Positions 18,983 through 29,914 of a DNA stretch of 64,000 bases are shown one piece after another. Source of the stretch: Rhynchopus euleeides (lineage: Eukaryota > Euglenozoa > Diplonemea > Diplonemida > Diplonemidae); contig OY723299.1 of assembly GCA_963210315.1 (NCBI GenBank), forward strand, positions 1,798,001-1,862,000. Direction: 5' to 3'. The position numbers and the translations under genes were made by a program. The notes below the pieces were generated by a model. The model saw only the letters and a list, made by a program, of their open reading frames with translations. It was not told the DNA's origin and did not search any database. Positions within the stretch are counted from its first letter, which is position 1. Every line of letters begins with the position of its first letter.

Positions 18983-19141
18983 TACATGTATTTTTACTTG
19001 ATATACATGTATTTTACATGTATATTTCAGGCATATACATGTATTATACATGCATAATAGTTGACATGCAAGTATTATACATGTAAAATACATGTATTAT
19101 ACTTGTAGTTATACATGTAAAATTTACAAGATCCCACCGTG

Positions 19142-20121
19142 TATCCGTTATGAAAGTCAGCCCTCTCGATACGGCTTTTTGAGCTCTGTCTCAACTCTAT
19201 CCTTCGCCTGCTGGGTGGGGGGGGTTCTGCGCCTTCACCCCCGTCTCTTTTGTTTTTCTGCGTAAGCAAAATCCGTTTGGGGGGTGGGTGGGGGGGGGGA
19301 AGGGCATCGAACGGAAAACCCACCTCCCCCACCCCCCCCACGTGCCTACAAATTTCCTGATTCTGCAGTTCTCAGCGAAGGCTTCGCCCCTCCCGCTGTT
19401 CATGTTCCAGCCACAACCCCCCCTCGTCTTCTTCTGCTCTGTGTCTCTGTCACACCCGGTGCGGTGGCGGTTGTTAGGTTGAAACGGGCAGCAGGTCACT
19501 CGAGTCTGGCCTGGGTGGGTTCCAGAGATGGCCCGAGCCTTTCTTACCCCGGCCCCTCCAGAAATGGGTGGAAAAAAAATGTCGTTTGGAGGAGGATGTA
19601 TAACGAACTGTAAATTCTGTAAAATTTTGTAAAAAATGGGGGGATTTTTTTTGGAAAAATGGCCAAAAAAAGAGTGTGGGGAGTTGGGTCCAGTTTAGCA
19701 AAGTCCGTGTATTTGGACGCGGCCCCTCAGATAAGGAAGCCGCGTCTCAGGTGCGATATGGGGTGTTGGAGAATTTCAGGGTTCGGCCCGAAATTCCCGT
19801 TCGAACCGCTATCCCAGGTCCGACTCAAAACTGTGCTGGGCTCTCGGAGACGGGAGCCCGAAAGCGGGAAGACCAAGCCAATTGTTTTTCCGTGCGAGGA
19901 TCACTCCTCGACACTGTGTGGAAGCCCTGCAGGGCACATCCATGAGACGCATCACAACAGAAGGGACAGAAGAACATGAGGCCACGAGGAAGCTGGCCGT
20001 GTATCGCAAAGTTTTCGACAACGTAGCATGCCCGAGAGGAACGTTCTTCCCGTTCCCATTCAGGGTACGGTACACCTGAGGACAGCAAAAGACGGTCACC
20101 TTGCAGGCGGGGCAACGCCTG
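19142..20121. other. Intergenic, no gene seen
   Basis: No supported frame on either strand. G- and C-rich homopolymers near 19205-19340, A/T runs near 19570-19670. Confidence 0.5.
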
Positions 20122-20654
20122 CATGACATGGTTTGACATAAGACTTACTTATTTTTACGCTTATTCCGTAAGATTTGTAAGTCTTATAAGACTTACGGAA
20201 ATCTTACGGAAATCTTATAAGACTTATAAGAATCTTACGGATTCTTATAAGTCTTATAAGAATCTTACGGATTCTTATCAGGCTTACGGAAAATCTTATA
20301 AGATTTTTTTATCTTACCAAAAATCTTATCGATAATATAAGACTTACAAATCTTATCGGAAAAATCCGTAAGTCTTATAAGACTTACGGAAAATCTTATA
20401 AGTCTTATAAGATTTTCCGCAAGTCTTATAAGACTTATCGGATTTCTGGCAAGAATTTTCCGGAATCTTACAAGAATCTTATGAGATTTTCCCAAAATCT
20501 TATAAGACTTTCTCAGATTCTTACAAGTCTTATAAGATTTGACGGCTTATCGTAAGAATTCTTGGCTTTTTTTCGTAAGTGTTCGGAGCCAATAAGCGTA
20601 AGAATCCATAAGAATCCAACAAGATTCTTAAGCGGCTTGTCAAACCATGGCATG
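20122..20654. mobile_element. AT-rich TIR element with TCTTATAAGACTTACGG iterons
   Basis: The left end CATGACATGGTTTGACA and right end TGTCAAACCATGGCATG are inverted repeats with one mismatch. The interior (20145-20630) is almost wholly composed of 'tcttataagacttacgga'-type motifs, palindromic around CTTATAAG. Noncoding, about 533 bp, strongly AT-rich compared with its surroundings. The exact target duplication is unclear. Confidence 0.7.
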
Positions 20655-22315
20655 AACGCAGATAAAATTGCAGCATACGTTCCCTGCATCAGGAGCCGGT
20701 TGTCAAGCCTCCCGTGTTGCAGTTGTAGGGCTCCGAATAACACCCAGTTTCATCGGACCGTAACGAGGATCTTGGCATCGACGAGCCACAGACTGTGACA
20801 CTTTACAGTCGGAATCGCGTCCGACACCTGGTAGGCATTGCCATGCCGATGGAAGGCCGCCCCAGCCCATGGGGGGCCCGGGGTCTCAGACTGTGGGAGG
20901 CACTCCAGAGTGGCGTGTGGCCTCCGACCGGCGCGGACTGCGCTACAACACCGCAACCGAGGGCACCTGCAACTACATTTGGATGCGGGACACGGCATCT
21001 TCTGAGATGCTCGGCGGGGAGAGGGGGTCTCTCTGTACCTCCTAGGGAAAGCGGACAGAACGAGGTAGGCACTCGGAGATGGAGCCGAGAGGGGCGGACG
21101 GGGGTTCTTTCAGGCAGCGCCGCAACAGCGAGAAGAACACGTGCAACCCCAGAACATGAGGCGCCGTGACGGAGCAACAGGAGAAAACCATAAAAACAGG
21201 GCGTCCGGACGACAGACAGGCACGGGACTGGAAACACAAACAAACAGACAGCCGAAAAGAAGTCGAAGTGAAACGGTTGTACAAAGGGCTCGGCTTTACC
21301 GACGTCCTTCGTACAGAGTGAAACGACGACGCCGCCGAAGGCGGCCAATCCGCCGCCCGAAGGGCGGCGGAAAATTTTTTGGGGTGTTTTTGGGTGAAAA
21401 TCCGGGCAACCCGGGCCCTTTGGGACCACATAGGCCAGGAAAGGCCAAAATTTTCGACTTTTTTCGGAAATTTTCCGATTTTTCACAGTGTGGCAGTCCG
21501 CAGACACAGATTTTCGGGTCAGAAAAAAAAATTTTTTTTCGACCCAAAAATTTCGGATTTTTTTCCGGAGGGTGTATGGTGACCATCCCGGAAATCCGAA
21601 AAAAACCTGATTTTTCCTGATTTTCGGATTTTTCTCGAAATTCGCCCTTGTGTCAACCAGTGGCAAAATTTTTCGGAAAATCGGGAAAAAACAGGAAAAT
21701 CCGGAAAATCATACACCCTCCGGAGACACCTGGCGGGATGGTTTGGCCTATCCACACAGGGGGAGGGGGTGAAATGAACGGTGGTGTGCAGTGCAGATGC
21801 AATGCCTGACCCAAGAGTGTCATCGATAAGCGGGTGATCACAAGAGAATTGTTAGCCAACTCGGCAAGATAACGGCGTGTTCAGGTTGTTCGGCGCTGCC
21901 GAAATATCTAGAACACTTTTTTGTTCGGGTGTGGCTCTGCCACACCATCACGACAGGGGCTCGATGCCTGCGCGCGTCTGGACTGACGACTGCGACGCAC
22001 CGTGAGCTCGCGCAGCAACAGGTCCTTATTTTGCTTCTCACGAAAAGTACCCCCTAACCCCCTACCCCCCCAACACAGCCGCTTTCACCTTTTCTCTCGC
22101 ACCCGCCTGTGTTCCCCCCTCAGGGGGGGGGGGGGGGGGAGTTCTGTGTGTGCGCTTCTGGCTGCCAAACGCCACACTCCCTCCCACCCTCCCTCCCCTC
22201 TCTCACTTCTCTTGTTGTACCTAGCCCTTGGGTGATGTTATATGTTATCTGTCTTTTGTGTGGTCTCCACATGCGCCCCCCCACCCCCCGCCACCCCCCC
22301 CCCCCCCCTATACGC
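20655..22315. other. Intergenic with GAA-loop hairpins and A/T homopolymers
   Basis: No convincing gene. At 21331-21345 and 21350-21370 there are two perfect GC-rich hairpins with a GAA loop (gccgcc-GAA-ggcggc and ccgccgccc-GAA-gggcggcgg). They are followed by 350 bases of 'aaaatttttcgg' type sequence that is itself partly palindromic (about 21375-21720), bounded by 'ccggagggtgtatg' and its near-complement 'catacaccctccgg'. A G run of 17 lies at 22122-22139. Confidence 0.55.
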
Positions 22316-22489
22316 GTGAGAAAATAACATTTTTCGGGAACACCAAAAAGTACCTCAGAAAGCCATGTAAAGGGTGCCAATGTGCCCAGATCGTCCCAAA
22401 AGTGTTTTGTGGTGGAGATTTCACCACCAGATCAACCTCAGTGCTGATATTTTGGCATTCTAAAAAATTTGCCCATCGGTGGTTCCTAC
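22316..22489 (+). repeat. Dispersed repeat family R3, copy 1
   Basis: About 175 bp starting GTGAGAAAAT and ending AAATTTGCCCATCGGTGG TTCC. The reverse complement of 23805-23979 has the same ends, the central 'gggtgcca' and 'ggtggtt' blocks, and more divergence between. No terminal inverted repeats; SINE-like or solo. Confidence 0.65.
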
Positions 22490-22563
22490 GGTGCCCCCCG
22501 GATAGGCACTGCACACTCACTCACACCCCTTCACATGGCTAGTGCCACCCCACAAGCCTGTTA

Positions 22564-22927
22564 CCTGGGACCCCCCGTGTTTAAGTCCCCCCCCTGGAGG
22601 CGATTTTCGGCCGGGGGGGACTTAAACACGGGGGGGGCGGACCTAAACACAGGGGGGGCTTAAACACGGGGGTGGCACAGTGGAGACCAAGAAGACCTCT
22701 TCCTCTGCTGTCGTAGGGGGGTAATTCCGGTCCGGAGGGACTTTTGGCACCCCACTTTTCGACTCTGACAGCACCTGGAGGTCCTAGGGGCCACCTGATG
22801 ACCCTCCAGACCAGCCCACCCCCGTGTTTAGGTCCCCCTGTGTTTAAGTCCCCCCCCTGCCAGACCCCCAGGGGGGGACTTAAACACGGGGGTAAGGGGG
22901 GGGGACTTATACACGGGGGGTCCCAGG
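22564..22927 (+). mobile_element. G-rich TIR element TIR-G, complete copy
   Basis: 364 bp with ends CCTGGGACCCCCCGTGT and its complement, flanked by TA (22562-22563, 22928-22929). The subterminal parts repeat 'gtgtttaagtcccccc' four to five times in both orientations; G-runs could form quadruplexes. The core (22680-22790) is unique. A second copy is at 3796-3929. No frame. Confidence 0.85.
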
Positions 22928-24045
22928 TACCAAGAAAATATCACCCTCGGGAACCAGCTCGCGCAGACTGTAGAACGAGGCTACTCCCGCATGCCAGATT
23001 CTATATCAATCGACACTCTTCTCCATGACGACATGCTGCCTGTGTTGAGCGCCGCACTGTGCACAGTTGAACTCAGTCACTTCTGAAACTCATCTTCGCG
23101 AAGAACTGGGCGCTCCTGGTGAGATATTAGCAGCTGAGGCGCAATCATTTCGATAGACTCAAGGCACGCCTCCAAACCCTCACGAAATTCAAAGTCCAAA
23201 CACCTGCCTGCCAGCATGGGAACCAATGCCTGGCTGCGCACACTGCAGCACTGTCAACAGCAGGAATGCACAGACACGCAGCAGGTGAACTGAGTTACTA
23301 TGCACAAATTTGCTGAATTCGAAGCAAATGACGAGGAGGCTTTTGCAAACCACCCGAATCGATGGAAGTCATTCCTGTGACACCTGGCTCTGTTGAGGGG
23401 CGTGATGGACGAATTGCCCATCAGGCGAGGCACAGGCGCGCCCTGAAGCGCAATCGTATTGACGAGCTTCGGGTGCTCTGTGAAAGAAATATACTGGCTG
23501 TGAATACCGACAGCCATCTGATTTTTCAGCAGGGCTCCACGCAGGATTACAAGACCATACAGGCCCATACCTGTCGGGATATGCACATCGAGATCAATCC
23601 ATACAGGCAATCTGTGCCTATCCAGGCCTGTACAGGCCAAGGCACGCCTATACGTGCATGTAATTCGCGCAAAAATCAGTGGGACAGGGGCACAATCGTC
23701 GAAACTCGTGTCCGGGCAATTTCCGACACCCCCTTCACCACGCCTACCCCGTATTGTGCCAGCAAAAGGGCGTGTCCAGCAAACAGAGGTGGGCCTACGG
23801 TACCACCAGGAACCACCGGTGGGCAAATTTTCCGGAACCCCAAAAAACACCCCATAAGGCCCCACAAATGGTGTTGGTGGCCTCAGGATATCATTCTGGC
23901 ACCCTTTGGGGTCGGTGCGTGTGTCAGGTAGGGGCTGAGAGGTGTTTAGAGCGTGTCCTGAAAATACCCATTTTCTCACAGGGGTATACCCACCCCTACC
24001 CCCCCCCCCCCCGACTGGTGGGAGCAGTGGGAGGCAACCCACATA
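22928..24045. other. Intergenic before the deubiquitinase gene
   Basis: No supported gene. 23550-23660 repeats 'catacaggcc' type motifs several times. The R3 copy at 23805-23979 and a C-rich leader (24001-24012) follow. Confidence 0.5.
23805..23979 (-). repeat. Dispersed repeat family R3, copy 2
   Basis: Reverse-complement relative of 22316-22489, ending 66 bases upstream of the ATG of the deubiquitinase-like gene; it may supply part of that gene's upstream region. Confidence 0.65.
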
Positions 24046-25296
24046 ATGGAGACGACGCGGCTCTACACCGAAATGTCCCGCAAGGAAGAACGGCTCCGAT
24101 GGGTCATCCTGATGGAAGCCGAAGACACATATAGAATCATCGCCGAGACTACGGCAGAGATGAAACGATGGGTCTTCGAGCAACAAAGAGATGACGCCCG
24201 AAGCTGGGAGAAGGTGCTACGCGACGTGCTATGGGGAGAGGAGGACCAAGAATGGGTAGACGCAGCAGAGGAGTTCTATAAACAACTAGCGATCCTGCAA
24301 ATCCTCCATCCTGTGACGCAGAAGCCGAACGACGAAGAGGAGAAAAAAGAGCTGCCCGTATGGTCGTTCCCCAACCCAACCGGGAATGTATGCTTCATGG
24401 CTGCGGCTCTCCAGCTCATAAAAGAGTCACACATCAAGAAGTTACGTGACCTTCCGGAGCTGAAGAGAGAGACGTACCCCCTCCTCTACATCCTCCGAAG
24501 CTTTGCCCTTGCCCCTAAAGGTGCCAACCTGAACCACTACGAAATATGCAAAGAGCTTCAGATGGGCACAAACGGAGAATACGAGGATGCGGGAGAGGCC
24601 CTCATGCGACTACTCGACAAGACGGAGTCCGAATGGAGTGAATACGGAATGCGGCGATTCAAAACGACGGCGCCAAGGCTCTGGGATAGCGTGTACGATA
24701 CAAACACGTACGAGTGCACGACATGCGGGGCCACCAACGGCACGATGGAGCAACACCACGGAGTCTCGATCGGGATGCAGGAACGCGAACAAACACATCG
24801 AGATCTGATGGGAGTCATCGCTGCGGAATGCTTCGACGCCGAGGAGACACTCGTGAAAGACTGCGGATCCCCAAAATGCCACGGGGACAAGGCAGTCAAC
24901 AAGAGAACATGCATCTTCGGCAACACTGCGATCTTCCAGCTGAAGAAAACCAGCTGGGACAAACTACAGAACGCCCCCACCAGGCCGACGCGAGTGGAGA
25001 TCCCCCGCACCATCACCCTTGGAGGGGCAATGTACGAACTCCGAACGGCAGTACTCTACCGAGGAAGCAGGAACACGGGACACTATACGTGCTTGGCCAT
25101 CCCTGAGGTGACGAAGCCGAGCAGAAAGCCACGCCTCCTCAACGACGGGACGCATACAAACCTCGCCGACTACGAGACGGCCCAAGCGCGACTGTGGGAA
25201 TCAGAGATTGTCCTTTATGCCCGACGTGACCCAGAACCCTCAACGAAGGCATCATGGAAGCCGCGGACGACATCAGCTCCGGGCCCACCGCCACCA

Positions 25297-25328
<32 letters not shown>

Positions 25329-26524
25329 ACCGCGACCGCCACCGACGCCACCATCACTGCCACCGACACAATACCCTGACCTCCCTGACTTCGACGAAGC
25401 ACTATGGGAGACGCAGGAAGCACAGCCGCAACCACCGCCCCCAGCTCGTCGGACACCCCCACCGCCCGCGCCAACACCACTGCCAACAACACCCGAGGTG
25501 GGAAGGCGGAGGAAACGCGCCCAAGAGACGCCGGTAAACACACCTGGACAAGAGCCACCCCCGAAGACCCGACAGCGAGTTGTACGGAAGAAGGCGCTGG
25601 TATATCGCCTACAGAGATTGGCGGCCGCACGGGCGGAACGGCAGACGAAAGGGCGAGACTCCCTGCTACGCAAACGCAAAGCGCCGCACAGAAGCCCAGC
25701 AAGCCAAGGATGCCCAGGCTGCGGGAAAACGGAGTCCAAGGCAGGGAACCCCCTCACAAAGACAACCCTCGCCCGACACACAGCCAAGTGCCTGGCTTAT
25801 CGGGACATGCAAACTTCGACAGACGAGGAGGACGAAGAAGAAGAGGAGGATGCTGAGGAGGATGCAGAGGAGGGAGGATCCCAAGACCACAAAAGCAGTT
25901 CGAGCGCGAGTTCTGATACAGTGAAAGACTCGCCCCCCTCGAAAAAAACCAAGCCGAGTAAACCCCCCAAACAGACCCTGCGGTGCACCAGATGTAACTC
26001 GACAAAGACGAAGCACGGAGTCCCCTTCACAGAAGACTCCCTCCAACGACATGACTTGCAGTGTGCACGAATCAGAGGCGACAACGACGAAAACGGCAAC
26101 CTATAGGTGAACCCTTAGGTGCTAGGTGCAAGCGGGCGACGAGCACAAATACCCCCCACACCCCTGTCCCCTAGTCAAGGACAAGCCTTTCATGTTATCC
26201 CAAACCTTGAAACCCCCCCCCCCCTCTCTGCGTTATTTCTCGTTCCTGACGACTCAACCGAGGGCAGCACCGTAGGGTGCTGTCGATGCCCGGATAACGC
26301 ACGGAACCCCCAGTTGAACGAGAGGGCATCGAAACTGGGAGGGACCACACACAAAAAAGACAACCCGGTATGCGGGGCTTGAATGACCCTCAGGGAAGCA
26401 GCGCCCCTGCCATGCATAGCTGATTTCTCGTAAACCCCTTTTTTGAAATGGAGCGCTCCCCCCCCCCCTTTTTCAAAAAAGCAAACAGATTTTCTTACCT
26501 ATCACCCCCCCCCGACTGGTGGAG
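24003..26524 (+). repeat. Short direct repeats bracketing the deubiquitinase gene
   Basis: A C-run followed by GACTGGTGG occurs at about 24003-24021 and 26506-26522. The repeat is short and partly homopolymer, so it could be a target duplication around a 2.5-kb insertion or chance. Confidence 0.3.
24046..26106 (+). CDS. USP-like deubiquitinase (C19) with two C-terminal CCHC fingers
   Basis: A 686-residue protein. FPNPTGNVCFMAAALQL gives the Cys box of ubiquitin-specific proteases (Cys116). YRGSRNTGHYTCLA gives the His box (His346), preceded by the expected strand YELRTAVL. Between them CTTCG and CGSPKC form the zinc 'fingers' ribbon. The domain would cut ubiquitin or a ubiquitin-like tag from proteins. 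A long Pro-rich linker follows (about residues 410-500). Next are two modules of identical spacing, C-x2-C-x18-H-x3-C (about 556-582 and 647-673), split by an acidic, Ser-rich stretch. Codon use is more A-rich than in neighbouring genes. Short repeats ('ccccccgactggtgg') lie on both sides, near 24013 and 26512. A transposon-borne or domesticated origin is possible; no transposase or RT is adjacent. Confidence 0.75.
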
Positions 26525-27171
26525 ACATCTGGCTTTGTTAAAACTGTGTCGGTTCGTTGTGTGCGGCGACAAAACGAAAACATTTCAAGAAGGAATACAC
26601 ATCCCCCCCCCCCTCAACCACCCTCCCCTGAATTGGGACATGTCATCCTCGTTTGGGGGGATTGCCGACACAAGAAAGAAAAGGCCACCTGCCCAGAGGG
26701 GTGGTTTCGCATGTCACACTGTGTGTGTGTGTGTGTCAGCCCCCCCGGAGCCGATATTTTTCTGAGGCAAATTTACTTCACCCTGCACCCCCAGCATTCA
26801 TCATGTGCCCATGGAGTACTAACCATATGGAGTGCGGGGGGGGGGGGGGGATCTCTTCTTCTTCACGTCGTGTGGGGAGGGTTTTTCTTCCGCATCTCTG
26901 AGTGAAAAAAGGCACCACCGCCCCGCCTCCCCCTCCCCCCGCCCCCCGCCCCCACAGTGTACAAGAACAACGGGCAGAGTGCCGGCAAAATCGGGTGGGT
27001 CGGTTGCCGGAGGGTCGATGTACCGAATGCGCTCACTAAGTGCAGGCCGTGGGTACCCCCCCACCCCCCCCTCCGAAGGCGGGGTGGGTTTGCGGGTTGG
27101 TGGGGGCAGTTTCAGTGTCTCACACAAATCGGGGAGGAAGCGGGGGGGCAGGGGTCTGGGGGGGGGGGGTA
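26107..27171. other. Intergenic, homopolymer-rich
   Basis: No gene. Many C and G runs of 8-13 bases, a (GT)n tract near 26722, and G-rich sequence leading to the TA at 27170-27171. Confidence 0.5.
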
Positions 27172-28318
27172 GGGGGGGTCAAATGGGGGTGACAAACACG
27201 ATTTTTCAAAAAACCGGCGCAGAGGCCCCAAAGCCCCCGTAAACCCTCCAAACCCCCCCAGATCGGTCCGGAAACCCATCGAACCCCACTTTTCCACCAT
27301 TCCGGGCACCTCAGGTGCCCGAATTGGGGTACCTAAATTTTGTGCCACCGTTTGGTACCGTACAGTGCCACTGTGTGGGAGGTTGGAAAAGAAAATGCCC
27401 CAACACACCACATCTGAGGGTTGCAATGCATGTTGCTTGCCAACCACGTCATCCGGTGGGTGTCAGGCGCTATGTAGGTGGCATTAGCCAGGTCTTCGAT
27501 GTGTTCTGGCTTGTATATATACCTCCCTGCCTGCGGCACAGGCACTGCCTTTGTCCCCCACACCAGCCACAGAGAGCGTATTGTACTCGGTCCACGGTTG
27601 CTGATTCATTGTGATGCGTTGTATCCTCGAGTGAACGTCACACACTAGTGGCACCACCACCCGCCATCCGAGAGCTGTATTGACTTTGCGCGCTTCCGTT
27701 GTATTCACCTCGCCACGCATATTGCACCGTTCAGTACCAGTGCTCTTGGGCCAGGCAAAGTAGACCGCAGCAACTACCAATTCTGGCACAATGGGTACCA
27801 CGACAGCGCACTTCATGTGTTCCCGGAATGTACAGCTCGTGTTGCAACAGTCGTTGTCAACACATCCCGGTTGTGGAGCACTGCTGCACAGGAATCACAC
27901 GACCATCTGGACTGTTCCGTACCTACAGGCAGCCTCCCGGTGCATGGTGGCAGGGAGGTATATATACAAGCCAGAACACATCGAAGACCTGGCTAATGCC
28001 ACCTACATAGCGCCTGACACCCACCGGATGACGTGGTTGGCAAGCAACATGCATTGCAACCCTCAGATGTGGTGTGTTGGGGCATTTTCTTTTCCAACCT
28101 CCCACACAGTGGCACTGTACGGTACCAAACGGTGGCACAAAATTTAGGTACCCCAATTCGGGCACCTGAGGTGCCCGGAATGGTGGAAAAGTGGGGTTCG
28201 ATGGGTTTCCGGACCGATCTGGGGGGGTTTGGAGGGTTTACGGGGGCTTTGGGGCCTCTGCGCCGGTTTTTTGAAAAATCGTGTTTGTCCACGTAAAAGG
28301 GTGGCATTTGACCCCCCC
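27172..28318. mobile_element. 1.15-kb inverted-repeat element IR1, TA target
   Basis: Arms of about 360 bp (27172-27532 and 27951-28318) are nearly identical inverted copies. The ends are GGGGGGGTCAAATG and complement, flanked by TA (27170-27171, 28319-28320). The only notable difference is about 15 extra bases near the right end. The 420-bp centre is unique and has no convincing frame. Near-identity of the arms suggests a recent or gene-converted foldback. Confidence 0.85.
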
Positions 28319-28320
28319 TA

Positions 28321-29914
28321 GGCATACAGTGCAAACGATAATTATTATCGCACATATACCAGATACGATAATTTTCGGAAAATTATCGCATACGATAATT
28401 TATTATCGCATACGATAATCCATTATCGTATGATGCGATAATCCCATTATCGTATACGACCGGATACGATAATTATTATCGTATGCGATAACATACGATA
28501 ATCCCATTATCGTATGCGATACCCACCTGATTTTGCCCGAAACCAATCACCGAAATCTCCAGTTTACCACCGCCAAACGCCACCAAACCCCGCCAAGGGC
28601 CACAATCAGCCACAAAATAGAGATCACTACCATTCTCCCAGCACCAGGAAGGGTAAGATGAGCCTGTGGGGTCCGGTGCTGCAGGCAGGGTACGCGTACT
28701 GGTCTGTGTCCGGGCTGCTGTGGTCATCGACAAGGCTGTGTGGTCTGTCCGAAGGAGGTGGATGGTGGTCTCCCTCAGGTGGATCGCGTCTCTCCGATCC
28801 TGCATGGGCTCAGGTGTCTCCAGATGATCATCACCCCTTGCCTTGCTGTCGGTGAGGATGGCGCCCGAGCTCCGCCTTGTAGCGCAGCGGAGTCGTGCAG
28901 GTCAGGCAGGCTCCTTGAGGCCTCCGAGGTGATGTGCGCACGCCATCCCGTGGTTCCTTGTAGAGTTGCAGACAGGTCCGTGCGCACGGTGGGAGCGTTC
29001 GTATCGCCCGTTCCGTGCCAGGTCCTGAAGAATACCTTTGGTTGAGTATTGACTCTCTCGGGTTCAAACCCCATTCAAGGTCCTTCGCTATGTCATCACT
29101 GGTCGTCAGTCAGAGGGGAAGAACGGTGTTCCTCACTTTTTCACTGCTCACGGGAGCGAAGGCCAAGTCCAACATAAGTGGTAGCCTTGAAGAGAAATCT
29201 CCTGATCTCTCCAAACATTGCACCGAAGACCACACCTGCCTATCAGGTTCTTCCCCATCAGTCGAACAGTCTTTCTTGTTCATGTTCTGGGCAGGGTGCT
29301 CTGTCTCGGTCACCCCGACACCTGCTTCAACTAGGCTAGTCCAACGTCTTCCCTCAGTGTTCTCACAGGGGTGTCCTCAGTATCTGGGTCCCGACGGCAA
29401 GGCAGCGTACCAGTCGGCTTTGCGAACCCGCAACAGGCTGTACTGGTGGTTGCATACCGCCGCAAGTATGACCCTGTTGCTGCGTAGTCATGTTTTCCAT
29501 GAAGTGGGGTGGCGACAGGGTGTAAGTCACGAGGGGAAGGGCATGTGGAACGGCCACTGCCCAATCCCCAGAGTCCTCTCCGCCCCACTGTGCCTGAAAC
29601 TTCTTCAGACAGACATAGTGATGTACATGTCATGGCACTATGTGTGTTGTGTCTCTGCTACCCATTTGTGAGGGACATTCTACACTTCTGAGTGAAGCCC
29701 CCCGTCACCAATAATTCAAAGAAGCAAAAATGGCAGCTTCCGGCTCCACATTTACCACTTTTTCAATGTGCTCTGGGCTGATTTCTGGTTTTCCGAAAAT
29801 CTCAAAAAAATTATCGCACAATTATCGTATATTATCGTATACGATAATATACGATAATGGGAATACGATAATAATTATCGTATGCGATAATAATTATCGT
29901 TTGCACTGTATGCC
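28321..29914. mobile_element. TIR element with CGATAAT iterons, 1.6 kb, TA target
   Basis: The ends GGCATACAGTGCAAACGATA and complement match over about 38 bases, flanked by TA (28319-28320 and 29915-29916). The left TA is the same dinucleotide that borders element IR1, so it inserted exactly at IR1's edge. Subterminal zones (28338-28520 and 29795-29900) are packed with palindromic ATTATCGTATACGATAAT-type motifs. The 1.2-kb centre has no recognisable transposase, so it is non-autonomous. Confidence 0.85.

Larger units (their letters stand above)
17785..19141. mobile_element. Foldback element FB1, 1357 bp, TA target duplication
   Basis: The ends are CACGGTGGGATCTTGT and its complement, flanked by TA (17783-17784 and 19142-19143). 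The whole element is a long inverted repeat with its centre near 18480. The arms are built from iterated TACATGTATA, ACTTGCATGTCA and similar palindromic motifs. Each arm carries an oppositely oriented copy of a second element (17968-18313 and 18638-18982). There is no transposase frame, so it must rely on a transposase encoded elsewhere. Ends and the TA duplication fit Tc1/mariner-like or similar TA-target elements. Confidence 0.85.

Noticed and set aside
23254-24186. 310-codon - strand frame
   Set aside because: It crosses repeat R3 and the 5' end of the deubiquitinase gene and has no coherent protein character.
29054-29073. GGTTCAAACCCC as a tRNA B box
   Set aside because: No matching D-arm, anticodon stem or acceptor stem around it; it lies in the middle of a TIR element.
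29015-29671. 218-codon frame in the CGATAAT element as a transposase
   Set aside because: No DDE/D-type catalytic pattern or helix-turn-helix visible; composition is like noncoding sequence.
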